A stretch of DNA of 64,000 nucleotides from Cryptomeria japonica. Its lineage: Eukaryota > Streptophyta > Pinopsida > Cupressales > Cupressaceae. The stretch covers positions 606,431,137-606,495,136 of the forward strand of contig NC_081415.1 of the NCBI RefSeq assembly GCF_030272615.1, given 5' to 3'. Position numbers and translations under genes: made by a program. Numbering within the stretch: the stretch's first letter is position 1; every line of letters begins with the position of its first letter. The notes under the pieces were generated by a model that had not been told where the DNA came from, made no database searches, and was given only the letters and a program-made list of their open reading frames with translations. This document shows positions 1-11,390 of this stretch, in pieces.

Positions 1-1
1 A

Positions 2-791
2 ATCCTTAGACATGATCAAGGAGAGTGGGTCGCCCAATGTATGGTCTTGGATAAATCTCCAACCGAAGGTCAAATCATTCAGAATGATATAAAACCCATC
101 CTTAAGAGACACAAAAAAGTCTTCGAAGACATTCCTCCGAGTTTACCCCCAAAAAGGGGATTTGAGCATTCCATTGAATTAGAAGGAGCAAAACCTGTCA
201 TTACCACTCCTTACCACCACCCCCAAAAATTCAAAGAGGAGATTGAAAAAACCATAAAAGAATTATTAGAAATGGGACACATCCAACCAAGCAGCAACCC
301 TTTTGCTTCATCAGTAGTATTGGTCAAGAAGAAAGATGGGACGATGAGAATGCGCATAGATTACCGGGCTCTGAATAAAAAGACTATAAAGAACAGATAC
401 CCTATTCCAAGAATTGATGAACTAATGGATGAACTCCACAGAACAAAATATTTCTCTAAAATCGATCTAAGGTCAGGATACCATCAGATTAGAATGAGGG
501 AAGAGGATATCCCCAAAACAGCATTCAGATGTCACTATGGACATTTCGAATTTTTGGTTCTACCATTTGGTCTCACTAACGCCCCGGCCACCTTTCAGTC
601 ATGCATGAATCATACATTCAGGCAACAGTTGAGGAAATTTCTTCTAATATTCTTTGATGATATACTCATTTACAGCAAGACATGGGAAGAACACCTCCTG
701 CACATCGAAGAGGTATTAAATATTCTTGAGTCTGAATCCTTATATGCTAAAGCCTCCAAGTGTGAATTTGGGATGAGAGAAATCATCTACC
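2..791 (+). pseudogene. Element G: chromovirus pol, reverse transcriptase part 1
   Basis: This is the reverse transcriptase of a Ty3/gypsy retrotransposon, the enzyme that copies element RNA into DNA in virus-like particles. The frame is open from base 2, so the gene starts upstream of the window. Visible motifs in order are the proximal '[20 protein letters not shown]' block, '[13 protein letters not shown]' with the first catalytic Asp, '[12 protein letters not shown]', and 'FFDDILIYS' with the Asp pair at about 649-663. The frame is cut at 'REIIYL', where element N1 inserts. The missing continuation 'YLGHKISEAGV' resumes at 8806, after N1. The RT family call is certain from the motifs. The chromovirus assignment comes from the chromodomain downstream in the same element. 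Confidence 0.93.
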
Positions 792-1617
792 TGTTGACGT
801 GTCTGGAATCGCATTGCTGCAAACTCCATACGGCCAACGCAGAATAGAATAACCAGCTGAGTATCCTATCCTCTCTTGAGATAAGGAAGTCCCTAATGCT
901 GTTTTTGGTTTGATCAAAGGGGACGACCTCAAGGTTTTGATTGTCAGGTCTTGACTGCGGGACTACTCAGTGGTTTGATGTGTTTTTGCTAGAAACACAA
1001 GGGGACTTACAATTTGCAACAAACTGGTCTGCTGTGATTCTCGAATTACGCAATAAAGAGCAAAAGGAAAGGGTTAGGAGATCTAAAACTAACAACACGG
1101 GTATACGGGTAGACGGATTCAACATAACCAATTCCTGCTTGGCCAGAATACCTCACAACCTTGCAGGAACGGTGCAATCTTCAAAGGGACTTGGAAGATT
1201 TTCAGTCTGGAGACGCACGGCTAAGCACCCAATTCTGGCGCAGCTCAGACGGACACCTGCAATTGAACTAAGCACAATTAAAGGCTTAGGTTACCCATAC
1301 AAAAGCATACACAATCAGTATATCCTCAATGGTATGAACCTAAATCTATCAAATATCTGCACACCCAAAATAGAAAGATCTATCTAAAATGCTGAGAGAA
1401 ACCATGCAAACAGGATGAAAACAAGACAATAAACACCAAATCAATGTTTATATTTATTGATTTCAGGTGCCTATTACAACAATTTCTGCAGCATCTCTAT
1501 GCTACTGCTTAAAATTTAACCTATTCTAACTCTAAAATCTAACTCTCTCACCAGAGTCTAACTATTTAACAATCTCTAACTATCTAACCATCTAACCCTT
1601 TACAAAAGAAAGGCCTC

Positions 1618-1630
1618 TGCCTTTTATAGA
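1618..1630 (-). promoter_or_regulatory. TATA box of N1 3' LTR
   Basis: The minus strand reads CTATAAAAGGC, a good plant TATA box, about 165 bases upstream of a minus-strand AATAAA-like signal. This spacing is typical of the U3-R-U5 layout. The sister box in the 5' LTR is at 6814-6825. Confidence 0.75.
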
Positions 1631-2329
1631 TATTACAATTTTGAATCCAAGGCTAGCATGGACTGCATCCAAGGGTCCTGATCTGCCTTCCGGAAGCTGG
1701 TAGCTTTAACCCATGCCGAATTAATTCTCAATTATCCAACCAGCAACTATCTCAACTACCTGCCACTATTTGGCTTTAATTCAGGTCTATCCAATCTTCT
1801 TGGTGGTTGGGAATAGTTATCCACAAAAATATCTTGTGCGAGACCCACAGGCAATTTACAATAAAGCAGCTTCAATTTTAAAACTGAATTTCTGGACTTA
1901 AATCCAGCTATGCACTTTCTTAAGAATGCATAGACTTGGAGCATTCAGAGTGTTCTTTGGTCTTTGGTCCTGGTGGTCGACTTCAGCTTTGTGGTCTGGT
2001 GGCATGCTTCCCAATGCTCGGTTGTTCTCGCGCTCTTGCATCTTTTCTTTTCCAGTCTTCAGTGCCTGGCCTTGATTGCGATCCTTCTTCGATTTGCATT
2101 TCAGGTTTTTCTCGCGGTTCTCCAATGACGTCCTGCGATCAATCAACCAATTTCATTTCATTAAATCAATTTGAAAAATTAATTAATTAATTTAACAAAT
2201 ATTAAATTTAATTATGACGCCTGGAGGGTTATTTGAAAATTTTCCAAGTTTTAACGCTTTTACACCTTTCGCGAATTTAGTTGTTACTGGCAGTTTCAGG
2301 CAAGAGGGGCGTTCGGAAAGTTTTAAAAA

Positions 2330-2750
2330 ATTTGACATTTCACCCCTTAATGGTGAATTTCGGGATTTTGGGCACTTTTGCAAACTTTGGGATTTTGGAG
2401 TGTTTTGCCAACTTTCACTTTTTCAAATTTTGGCTAAAAGGTCCGAATTTGGGCATTTGGGGCATTTTTGCCAACTTATCACTTGTTAGATTTTGGCCTA
2501 AAGGCCCAAATTCGGCCCTTTGGGCACTTTTTGCAACTTTTTCACTTTTCAAATTTTCACTTAAAGGCCCAAATTCAGCCCTTTGGGCACTTTTTGCAAC
2601 TTTTTGCAATTTTCGGACCTTTTGGCACTTTTTGCAACTTTAGTGAATTTCGGACCTTATGGGCATTTTTGCAACTTTTGTGAATTTCGGACCTTTCGGG
2701 CATTTTTGCAACTTAAGTCAATTTCGGACCTTTTGGCACTTGGGCGAGTT
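2330..2750. repeat. U3 tandem array in N1 3' LTR
   Basis: Degenerate units of about 70-75 bp pass into shorter units built from GGACCTTTTGGCAC and TTTTTGCAACTT. On the element strand the recurring core is AGGTCCGAA with TTGCAAAAAGT. The array lies upstream of the LTR TATA box, that is, in U3. It leaves all frames open on the plus strand and so produces spurious ORFs. Confidence 0.9.
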
Positions 2751-3408
2751 TGTCAAGATCTCGTCGAAGGATCTTCTTTCTTATACTTTAAGTTATATTC
2801 CATATATACTTTCAGGATGTTTGAGAGTGGTTTCGGACCTCCAGGAGTTATATTGCAAATTCTAGTTTTTGGAGGATTCCTCAGTTTTCCAGACTTAGTC
2901 AAATTTCAGGATCAGGACATTCCAAACTTAGCCAAATTTCAGGGCATTTGAAGATCAAGATGACATTCGAGACTCCATCACTCACCAACTTGACCTAACT
3001 CAGACCTTCAAGGATGATATTCACTCACCAAGCAAGACACAATGAGCAACAAGAGCAAAACCAGACCCTAAGGAAGACTCTCAAAGAAACCCTAATTCTG
3101 GGGCCCTATTGACTCACCCTGGCTCAAGCAGAGCCTACCATCCCAGCGACTCCCCTGACAGCACTCATCATGCAAAGGCTAACAGACAAAACCTTAAAAA
3201 AAAACTAGAAAAACAAACCCCAGAAAGCAAAAAGCAGGGGTCCCATTTATGGGGCGATGTGTGAATACGTCACAACAGCCCCTAAAGGCCGAATTTGGTT
3301 TTAGCGGCACTTGACCCTTCATATCCCCTTCCTCTTCCGCAAAGATAGAAAGGCACAAACTGGGGGGTCCCTGTCCAAGACGAGGATGGGTGTGCAATTC
3401 GCACAACA

Positions 3409-4336
3409 AATGGCGACTCGGCTAGGAAATGTTCCTGAACATTTCAAGGATGACTATCTGGATCGAACCCGAGAATCTATGGTATATACCCCACAAAACA
3501 ACCCAAATGACAAAAGATGGATTCAAAGTAAAAATGAGGTCGCAAACTAAATCAAGTCACCAACCTTGAGAAATCGAGTGTGTGCAGTGAAGTTCATTCA
3601 AGCCTAAAGAAGGTTGAGATATCATTGTTTAGTTAATGCAAGTTACGTAGAGCAACTCTAACTCCAAAAGCAACCTTGATAGAGCCCCGCTGCCAGCAAG
3701 CGTCTATAGCCCCGACGGAGTTATCGCCTGTAAGCTCACAGAGATTGCTCTGTTTCCGATAAATTTTCTTGTTGAAAATCGGCAAAGGTGTCTGCATTCC
3801 CAAAGCCAAGCAACTTGATATTTCTTTGCTTTTCAATTTATTTTCTTTTGATTTTTCTCTTTTATTTTCACTTTTTCACATTGGCTGGTAAGTAGTAAAG
3901 CCTGCGTGGGATTGAGCGATACAGTGGTCACTGAAGCAGAGCTTCAAAAAAATTTCACTTGCAATGACCTCCCTTTGATAAAACGACCAACTTAAGCATT
4001 TTTAAGCATTTAAAAGTGGAGTGATAACAACGTTGGTGACAAGACGCAGTAAGCAACTAAATTTTTAGACTGACTAAGCCTTCAACCAAAATGGACTGAC
4101 TATGGGGGCAACCCTCAATTAGGCGCTCTACCAAAGTCGGCATCCAAGAAATGAGCCGGAAAAAAAAAATTTCCAACTTCATACACCAGAGCTGGGAAAA
4201 GCAAACAAACCCCTTCAAAAACTGACAGGGAGACAACCCCTTCCGCAAGGACACCTACACTACGGAAAGCAAACTAAACTAAAGCAGAAAACAGGAAATC
4301 TAAGCTAAAAGAACAGAAAACGAACAAAAACCTAAA
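3409..4336. other. N1 interior, 3' part, no gene seen
   Basis: I see no convincing ORF here. Next to the 3' LTR the plus strand reads AATGGCGACTCGGCTAGG, which resembles the tRNA-Arg primer site of some plant elements. On the element (minus) strand this position should be a polypurine tract, and none is visible. Confidence 0.6.
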
Positions 4337-4864
4337 CTATGTACAAGGAGAAACCAATTGTACAAAAGGCAGGTTATATACATGCGTTCCCGATCCATGA
4401 TGATTTCTCAGTATATGCAGCAGTAACAGGGCAGTGGGAACAATTCTCAGTTTGGCTGGTTTGTCTTTATATTCTGAAAAGAAAATTTTCAGTTGGCCAC
4501 TCTCGAATTTAACCAGAACATTGAGCAAAATTATTAGTTGAGGGAGTTCAGTAGGTCCGTGGTTAATCCATTTACAGGTTGTTTTTCCAGAATATTCAAA
4601 ATTAAACGGAAAATTTTCAGAATTAACAACAAGAGGGAAAGAAACAACCTGGCAGGTTTCCGAGTCATGCAGAGTTTTGCACGGTGGGTTGTACGGCGGG
4701 AAGGCTTCAGCAGCTGTATCAGGAGGTCGCCATTGGTGGTGCAGCATCTCGATAGCGTCTGGTGTATGCAAATCAGCATCACATTCCCCATTAGGTTGCG
4801 TAGGCTGAAAATTAGTCTTGAAACCGAACTCGAACTCAGGAATGAGAGGCGCATCATCTGTCAA
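4337..4864 (-). CDS. N1 interior ORF b, unidentified (175 aa)
   Basis: This ORF lies downstream of ORF a on the element strand, separated by about 160 bp with stops. The protein begins 'MTDDAPLIPEFEFGFK' and has an acidic, Pro-rich N-terminus and a hydrophobic stretch near the C-terminus ('ALLLLHILRNHH'). No protease, RT or integrase motif is present. Together the two ORFs may be pieces of one decayed gene of the parent family. I infer no function. Confidence 0.4.
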   Translation of the reverse strand: MTDDAPLIPEFEFGFKTNFQPTQPNGECDADLHTPDAIEMLHHQWRPPDTAAEAFPPYNPPCKTLHDSETCQVVSFPLVVNSENFPFNFEYSGKTTCKWINHGPTELPQLIILLNVLVKFESGQLKIFFSEYKDKPAKLRIVPTALLLLHILRNHHGSGTHVYNLPFVQLVSPCT

Positions 4865-5023
4865 TGAATCCTTGGGCTATATGAACAATGCGGCTTTATG
4901 CACTTGTATCAGTATTTCCTTAAACAGCAGAGACTATTTGATTGATTGGCTCTCAAAAACATCCTCGACGGACTCTTGGACTGCATCGTCCATTTGTGGG
5001 GCTGCTGCAAATTGCTCTTCAAC

Positions 5024-5422
5024 CTATGGCTGATCCACAAAGCTCCCTTGATCGTCCTCTTTAACACTATTCTCATCAGTTGCAGGGATAATAAATTCAT
5101 TTGCTACCTTGGTCTGCTTGACTGGTTCATCTTGCTCAGCACTTGATAGCCCCAACTTAACATCGTCAGAAGGTGTGGTGTTGTATTGATTTTGCAATCT
5201 TCTATACTCGTCAGCAGCAAGGTAGGCACTCCACACTTTGCTGGTGATGCTCTCCTCTGGTTCTTCCGACAGTCCAAATTGGGCTTTGACTTGACTAAGT
5301 GCTTCTATGCATAGTGAGCAGGTGAACTCTGAATGTGGGGTGTGGTGAATTCTGCACCACCAAGGTGACAGCACGTTCTCCAAGCATAACTCCTCTTCGA
5401 GACCAAACTGATTCTCAATCAA
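5024..5422 (-). CDS. N1 interior ORF a, unidentified (about 132 aa)
   Basis: This is the first sizeable ORF on the element strand after the primer site. I do not recognise it. It has a Cys/His cluster near the N-terminus, 'WCRIHHTPHSEFTCSLC', spaced C-x2-H-x3-H-x4-C-x2-C, which could bind zinc. An acidic, Ser/Gln-rich C-terminal half follows. There is no obvious start context and the upstream frame is closed by stops. It could be a gag relic or a captured sequence. Whether it is translated cannot be judged from one copy. Confidence 0.4.
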   Translation of the reverse strand: MIENQFGLEEELCLENVLSPWWCRIHHTPHSEFTCSLCIEALSQVKAQFGLSEEPEESITSKVWSAYLAADEYRRLQNQYNTTPSDDVKLGLSSAEQDEPVKQTKVANEFIIPATDENSVKEDDQGSFVDQP

Positions 5423-5965
5423 ATTCTTGAATCTTGTAAATTCTTTGATGCTGGACGAAGGACTGGGGATATCCGGCTATACAGTCGCCTCTGCTTTGAG
5501 GACATCCCAAAAGAATATCTGCCCCTGTAAAGCGAGCTCGACCCTTGACAAAAATGTCAAGCAATTCAATTCATCGTGCATTGTGGTGTCATGAATTATG
5601 CAGTGAGCTGAAGATGCAAATTCGGACAGCTGCCTTGGATAGAACTGCAAACTCAACCTCTGATGAATCTGAAAAATTTCAGACTGCGAACAGCCTTCAT
5701 GAAGAGACTAACTCAACATACTGACTTAGAAATATTTTTGGTATTTTCAGGTTTTCTAATTTTTTGGCTTTTCTGGTTTAACAGGGATCTTGCATATCCC
5801 GAATATAGCATTTAAAAGGTCGATTAGATTCAACTTGCTGCAAGGAACCGTTAAGGTGCCCTCCCCAATTTTGTTGCATGCGGAGGGTAAAAGCTATAAA
5901 GTTATTCCTCAAAAATATAGACTGATATCATCTTGAATTAGCTCTCTACACATTTCATCATACCG
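5423..5965. other. N1 interior, 5' leader, no gene seen
   Basis: This stretch lies between the primer-binding site and ORF a on the element strand. Only short frames are present, and it is probably the untranslated leader. Confidence 0.5.
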
Positions 5966-5982
5966 CCCTCCTTCTAGCGCCA
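5966..5982 (-). other. N1 primer-binding site, tRNA-Asn type
   Basis: The minus strand reads TGGCGCTAGAAGGAGGG four bases inside the 5' LTR. This is the complement of the 3' end (…CCCTCCTTCTAGCGCCA) of plant tRNA-Asn(GUU) as I know it, 17 of 17 bases. It sets the element orientation and its minus-strand DNA primer. Confidence 0.85.
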
Positions 5983-6813
5983 ATTCTGTTGACGTGTTTG
6001 GAATCGCATTGCTGCAAACTCCATACGGCCAATGCAGAATAGAATAACCAGCTGAGTATCCTATCCTCTCTTGAGATAAGGAAGTCCCTAATGCTGTTTT
6101 TGGTTTGATCAAAGAGGACAACCTCAAGGTTTTGATTGTCAGGTCTTGACTACGGGACTACTCAGTGGTTTGATGTGTTTTGCTGGAAACACAAGGGGAC
6201 TTACGATTTGCAACAAACTGGTCTGCTGTGATTCTCAAATTACGCAATAAAGAGCAAAAGGAAAGGGTTAGGAGATCTAAAACTAACAACACGGGTATGC
6301 GGGTAGACGGATTCAACATAACCAATTCCTGCTTGGCCAAAATAGCTCACAACCTTGCAGGAACGGTGCAATCTTCAAAGGGACTTGGAAGATTTTTAGA
6401 CTAGAGATGCACAGCTAAGCACCCAATTCTGGCGCAGCTCAGACGGACACCTGCAATTGAACTAAGCACAATTAAAGGCTCAAGTTAACCATACAAAAGG
6501 ATACACAATCAGTATATCCTCAATGGTATGAGCCTGAATCTATCAAATAACTGCACACCCAAAATAGAAAGATCTATCTAAAATGCTGAGAGAAACCATG
6601 CAAACAGGATGAAAACAAGACAATAAACACCAAATCAATGTTTATATATATTGATTTCAGCTGCCTATCACAACAATTTCTGCAGCATCTCTATGCTACT
6701 GCTTAAAATTTAACCTATTCTAACTCTAAAATCTAACTCTCTCACCAGAGTCTAACTATCTAACAATCTCTAACTATCTAACCATCTAACCCTTTACAAA
6801 AGAAAGGCCTCTG

Positions 6814-6825
6814 CCTTTTATAAAT
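6814..6825 (-). promoter_or_regulatory. TATA box of N1 5' LTR
   Basis: The minus strand reads TTTATAAAAGGC, at the position equivalent to the 1618-1630 box of the other LTR. As the 5' LTR copy, this would be the promoter for the element transcript. Confidence 0.75.
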
Positions 6826-7549
6826 ATTACAATTTTCAATCAAAGGCTAGGATGGACTGCATCCAAGGGTCCTGATCTGCCTTCCAGAAGCTGGCAGCTT
6901 TAACCCATGTCGAATTAATTCTCAGTTATCCAACCAGCAACTATCTCAACTACCTGCCACTATTTGGCTTTAATTCAGGTCTATCCAATCTTCTTGGTGG
7001 TTGGGAATAGTTATCCACAAAAATATCTTGTGCGGGACCCATAGGCAGTTTACAATAAAGCAGCTTCAGTTTTAAAACTGAATTTCTGGACTTAAATCCA
7101 GCTGTGCACTTTCTTGAGAATGCATAGACTTGGAGCATTCAAAGTGTTCTTTGGTCTTTGGTCTCGGTGGTCGACTTCAGCTTTGTGGTCTGGTGGCATG
7201 CTTCCCAATGCTTGGTTGTTCTCGCGCTCTTGCATCTTTTCTTTTCCAGTCTTCAGTGCCTAGCCTTGATTGCGATCCTTCTTCGATTTGCGTTTCAGGT
7301 TTTTCTCCCGATTCTCCAATGACGTCCTGCGATCAATCAACCAATTTCATTTCATTAAATCAATTTGAAAAATTAATTAATTAATTTAACAAATATTAAA
7401 TTTAATTATGACGCCTGGAGGGTTATTTGAAAATTTCCCAAGTTTTAACGCTTTTACACCTTTCGCGAATTTAGTTGTCCCTGGCAATTTCGGGCAAGAG
7501 GGGCGTTCAGAAGGTTTTAAAAACTTTGACATTTCACCCCTTAATGGTG

Positions 7550-8170
7550 AATTTCGGGATTTTGGGCACTTTTACAAACTTTGGGATTTTGGAGTGTTTT
7601 GCCAACTTTCACTTTTTCAAATTTTGGCTAAAAGGTCCGAATTTGGCCATTTGGGGCATTTTTGCCAACTTATCACTTTTCAGATTTTGGCCTAAAGGCC
7701 CAAATTCGGTCCTTTGGGCACTTTTTGCAACTTTTTCACTTTTCAAATTTTCACTTAAAGGCCCAAATTCGGCCCTTTGGGCACTTTTTGCAACTTTTTG
7801 CAATTTTCGAACCTTTTGGCACTTTTTGCAACTTTAGTGAATTTCGGACCTTATGGGCATTTTTGCAACTTTTGTGAATTTCGGACCTTATGGCACTTTT
7901 TGCAACTTTTGTGAATTTCGGACCTTATGGGCATTTTTGCAACTTTTTGCAATTTCGGACGTCTAGCCAGTTTTTGCAACTTTTGGCATTTTCGGACCTT
8001 ATGGTGCTTTTTGCAACTTTTTGCAATTTTCAGACCTTTTGGCACTTTTTGCAACTTTTTGCAATCTTCGGACCTTTTGGCACTTTTTGCAACTTTTTGC
8101 AATCTTCGGACCTTTTGGCACTTTTTGCAACTTTTTGCAATTTTCGGACCTTTTGGCACTTGGGCGAGTT
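7550..8170. repeat. Expanded U3 tandem array in N1 5' LTR
   Basis: This is the same array as at 2330-2750 but about 200 bp longer. It contains three consecutive near-perfect 38-bp units (8032-8069, 8070-8107, 8108-8145), plus additional shorter units at 7880-8030. The two LTRs were identical at insertion, so the array changed length afterwards in one or both copies. Confidence 0.9.
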
Positions 8171-8809
8171 TGTCAAGATCTCGCCGAAGGATCATTTTAT
8201 GGAATATAACATTTAAGTATAAGTTATGCTTTAAGTTATATTCCATATATACTTTCAGGATGTTTGAGAGTGGTTTCGGACCTCCAGGAGTTATATTGCA
8301 AATTCTAGTTTTTGGAGGATTCCTCAGTTTTCCAGACTTAGTCAAATTTCAGGATCGGGACATTCCAGACTCCATCACTCACCAACTTGACCTAACTCAG
8401 ACCTTCAAGAATGATATTCACTCACCAAGCAAGACACAATGAGCAACAAGAGCAAAACCAAGCCCTAAGGAAGACTCTAAAAGAAACCCTAATTCCGGGG
8501 CCCTATTGACTCACCCTGGCTCAAGCAAAGCCTGCCATCCCAGCGACTCCCCTGACAGCACTCATCATGCAAAGGCTAACAGACAAAACCTTAAAAAAAA
8601 CTAGAAAAACAAACCCCAGAAAGCAAAAAGCAGGGGTCCCATTTATGGGGCGATGTGTGAATACGTCACAACAGCTCCTAGAGGCCGAATTTGGTTTTAG
8701 CAGCACTTGACCCTTCACATCCCCTTCCTCTTCCGCAAAGACAAAAAGGCACAAACCGGGGGGTCCCTGTCCAAGACGAGGATGGGTGTGCGATTCGCAC
8801 AACACTACC

Positions 8810-9711
8810 TAGGACACAAAATTAGTGAGGCGGGAGTGTGGATGAGGAAAAAATCAGGGCCATCAAGGAATGGCCCACCCCTAGAACCTTAACACAACTA
8901 AGAGGGTTTGTGGGACTATGCAGCTACTATAGACGTTTTGTAAAAGGGTTTTCCAAAATAGCAACACCCCTCACTGACCTAACTATGAAAGGAGCCTTCA
9001 CATGGAATGACCAAGCCCAACAGGCCTTTGAACAACTTAAAGTAACCATGAGCTCATGACCCTTTTGAGGCCATTCCCGACTTCTCTATACCTTTTGAGG
9101 CCATTCCCGACTTCTCTATACCTTTTGAGCTACAATGTGATGCATCTGGGGAGGGAATTGGGGCAGTCGTCATGCAAAAGAAACACCCCCTAGCTTTTGA
9201 GAGCCGTAAACTTACCGAAGCAGAAAGACACTACTCTATCTATGACAAAGTAATGTTAGCCATAATGCACGCCTTGGCCAAATTTCGACAATACCTCATT
9301 TGTGGGAAGTTTGGTGTGAAAACCGATCATAACAGTCTACGCTTTTTCTTGAGCCAAAGGGACCTTAATGATAGGCAACAAAAATGGGTGAAAAAAATAC
9401 AAGCCTATGACTTTGATATAGAATATGTAAAAGGGGTGAATAACAGGGCAGCAGATGCATTATCTCGAAGAGCACACCTCAATGCCCTTACCAGCATCTC
9501 AAGGAACTGGAAGGAAGAAATCCTTAATGAATATAACCAAGATCCACAAGCAAAGGAAATCTTGGAGGGAAACCTTCCCAATGAAGACTTTAAAGTTAGG
9601 GGAGACCTCATCTTGTACAAGGGAAGGATATACTTGACCCCTCAAACCAAATTCAAAAACAAGCTCCTAAAAGAATTCCATGATAACTGCCTGGCAGGAC
9701 ATCAAGGATAG
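8810..9711 (+). pseudogene. Element G: RT C-terminus and RNase H
   Basis: The RT frame resumes with 'YLGHKISEAGV' directly after the right-hand duplication CTACC. It continues through the connection block 'LRGFVGLCSYYRRFVKGF' (8838-9059) into RNase H, with 'LQCDASGEGIGAV', 'AFESRKLTEAERHYSIYDK', 'KTDHNSLRFF' and 'VNNRAADALSRR' (to about 9470). RNase H removes the RNA template during element replication. The gene is broken by a frameshift near 8840, a TGA at 9057, a 30-bp tandem duplication at 9061-9120 and a TAG at 9709. Confidence 0.92.
9061..9120 (+). repeat. Exact 30-bp tandem duplication inside G pol
   Basis: Two identical 30-bp copies starting CCTTTTGAGGCCATTCCCGA are followed by the start of a third (CCTTTTGAG). 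The duplication falls between the RT connection and RNase H, next to a stop codon. It looks like a replication slip in an already dying copy. Confidence 0.95.
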
Positions 9712-10917
9712 TATAAAACTTATAAACACATAAGGGAAAAGTATGCATGAAAAGACCAAAAGAGGGATGTCCAAAAATATGTACAAGAGTGCCTAACTTG
9801 TCAACGCAATAAAACCGAACTCACTCACCCAGCCGGATTTCTTCAACCATTACCTATTCCCAAACAGAAGTGGGCGAGCATTTCAATGGACTTCATAACA
9901 GGGTTGCCAAGGACACAAGGAAAAAATAGCATTTTTGTGGTGGTAGACAGACTCACGAAGTATGCCCATTTCCTTGCAGTCTCCACCGAATACAAAGCCT
10001 ACCAAATAGCCGATTTATTCTTCAGGGAAATTTTCAGACTCCATGGACTCCCTCTGAATATTGTCAGTGATAGAGATAATAAGTTTATTAGCCAATTCTG
10101 GCAAGAACTCTTTAGAATGGTAGGAACGGTCTTGACCCCTAGTACCAGTTACCATCCTCAAACTGATGGGCAAACTGAAATAATGAACAAATGGATAGAG
10201 GGCTACCTAAGGAATTATGTTACAGGGCAACAGACGGTCTGGGTCAAGTGGTTACACCTAGGAGAACATTGTTACAACACGACACACCACATGTCAATAG
10301 GGATGAGCCCTTTTCAAGCCTTGCACGGCTATGAAGCCACAAGCTTTGGACAACTAATAAACCAAGAAAGCAAAGTACCAAGAGCACAAGATTTTGTTCA
10401 ACAGAGTAAGGATATCATGAAGACCTTGAAAGAGAATTTACAAGAAGCCCAAAATCAACAAAAGATCTATGCAGACAAGAAGCGTACAGAAAGGACTTTT
10501 GAGGCCAGAGATCTGGTGTTTTTAAGGCTACAACCATATAAGCAATCTTCCCTCAAGAAGAAAGGGGCTGAAAAATTGAAACCCCAGTTCTATGGACCCT
10601 ATAAGGTAATTCGAAAGATTGGGGAAGTAGCTTATGAAATAGAACTCCCCAAAGACAGTAAAATACATAATGTGTTCCATGTCTCCAGACTCAAAAAGGT
10701 TCTCGGGCAACACTTGGCTTCTTGCAGTGAACTACCACCCCTAGATGATGAAGGGAAACTCACCTTGTACCCTAAGATCATTCTAGATACACGGAAAAAA
10801 GAGCTTAGGAACCGAACCATTATTGAATACTTCATTAAATGGAAGAATCTCCCAAATGAGGATGCTACTTGGGAAAAAGAGGAAGATCTAAAGATGCTCG
10901 AGGACAAGCAAAATTGA
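9712..10917 (+). pseudogene. Element G: integrase with C-terminal chromodomain
   Basis: The N-terminal zinc-finger region (…'CLAGHQG' to 'CLTCQ', 9690-9805) is interrupted by TAG and TGA. From 9886 the frame is open for 343 codons. It has 'MDFITGLP' with the first Asp of the DDE core, 'IVSDRDNKF' with the second, and 'YHPQTDGQTEIMNKW' with the Glu. It then has the GPY/F-like block 'FYGPYKVIRKIGEVAYEIELP' and the motif 'HNVFHVSRLKK'. The end, 'IIEYFIKWKNLPNEDATWEK', is a chromodomain, the module that targets chromoviruses to heterochromatin. This places G among plant chromoviruses. A Galadriel/IFG7-like lineage is possible but not shown. Confidence 0.93.
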
Positions 10918-11378
10918 GACAAAGGGACTGTGATAACCCCTACGGTATCACCGGATGTAAAATTATTTAATAATGTTAATATATGGATTAATTAAATAAG
11001 GTTATTGTAAATAAATGATTAAAATGCTAATATAAGTAATATATTAAAAATAAAGGAAATATATTTAATATACAATAATAAAAAAAAGTGTTATTTAATA
11101 TTTAATATATTTTAATAAAGAAAAGTGTTATTTAATATTTAATATATTTAAAATATATATAATAATAAAGAAAAGTATTATTTAATATTTAATATATTTT
11201 AAATGGCAATATGACAATGTAATATTTAATGTATTTAAAACACCCCTATTCAAAGCATAATATAATTAAACTATAACGAGCCCCCCCTCCCCCCGATTAC
11301 CCCCGCACGAAGTGGTGCGACAGTACCGCACCCCTTCATGCGGAAGGGGACCCGTGGAGGGGTACAACCCTTCACGGG

Positions 11379-11390
11379 GTATAAAGAGGA
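11379..11390 (+). promoter_or_regulatory. TATA box of G LTR
   Basis: GGTATAAAGAGG lies directly after inverted C/G-rich repeats (CCCGTGGAGGGG and CCCTTCACGGGG). The equivalent box in solo LTR F is at 52638-52649. Confidence 0.7.

Larger units (their letters stand above)
792..3408 (-). repeat. N1 3' LTR (2,617 bp)
   Basis: This is the left copy of the long terminal repeat. On the minus strand it runs from TGTTGTGCGAATTGC at 3408 to ACACGTCAACA at 792. The superfamily block CACACATCGCCCC lies about 130 bp inside the U3 end (plus coordinates 3240-3260), so N1 has extra sequence outside that block compared with D1 and E1. It holds a 38- to 75-bp tandem array at about 2330-2750, a TATA box near 1625 and an AATAAA-type site near 1455. 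Plus-strand ORFs here are artefacts of the array. Confidence 0.93.
792..8804 (-). mobile_element. Element N1: non-autonomous LTR retrotransposon (LARD-like) inside G pol
   Basis: Two long direct repeats (792-3408 and 5987-8804) flank a 2.6-kb interior. They begin TGTTG and end CAACA, and the exact 5-bp duplication CTACC lies at 787-791 and 8805-8809. Removing the element rejoins the RT frame of G. Orientation is minus: the TATA box, the AATAAA-type signal and a perfect 17-base match to the 3' end of tRNA-Asn all read on that strand. The interior has no gag, protease, RT or integrase, only two minus-strand ORFs I cannot identify, so the element would need enzymes supplied in trans. LTR differences are a few percent plus an array-length difference. 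Confidence 0.92.
5987..8804 (-). repeat. N1 5' LTR (2,818 bp)
   Basis: This is the right copy of the N1 repeat and is the 5' LTR because the element reads on the minus strand. It matches 792-3408 nearly base for base except for about 200 extra bases, mostly in the tandem array at 7550-8170. It is followed on the minus strand by the primer-binding site at 5966-5982. Confidence 0.93.

Noticed and set aside
2214-2951. Overlapping plus- and minus-strand ORFs rich in Phe, Leu, Asn and Cys
   Set aside because: They are translations of the N1 U3 tandem array, open in several frames because the repeat unit lacks stops. The same happens at 7408-8442.
3395-3430. Plus-strand orientation for N1 based on TGGCGACTCGGC after the left LTR
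   Set aside because: The TATA box, AATAAA-type signal, superfamily start block and perfect tRNA-Asn primer site all read on the minus strand. The plus-strand match is only partial.
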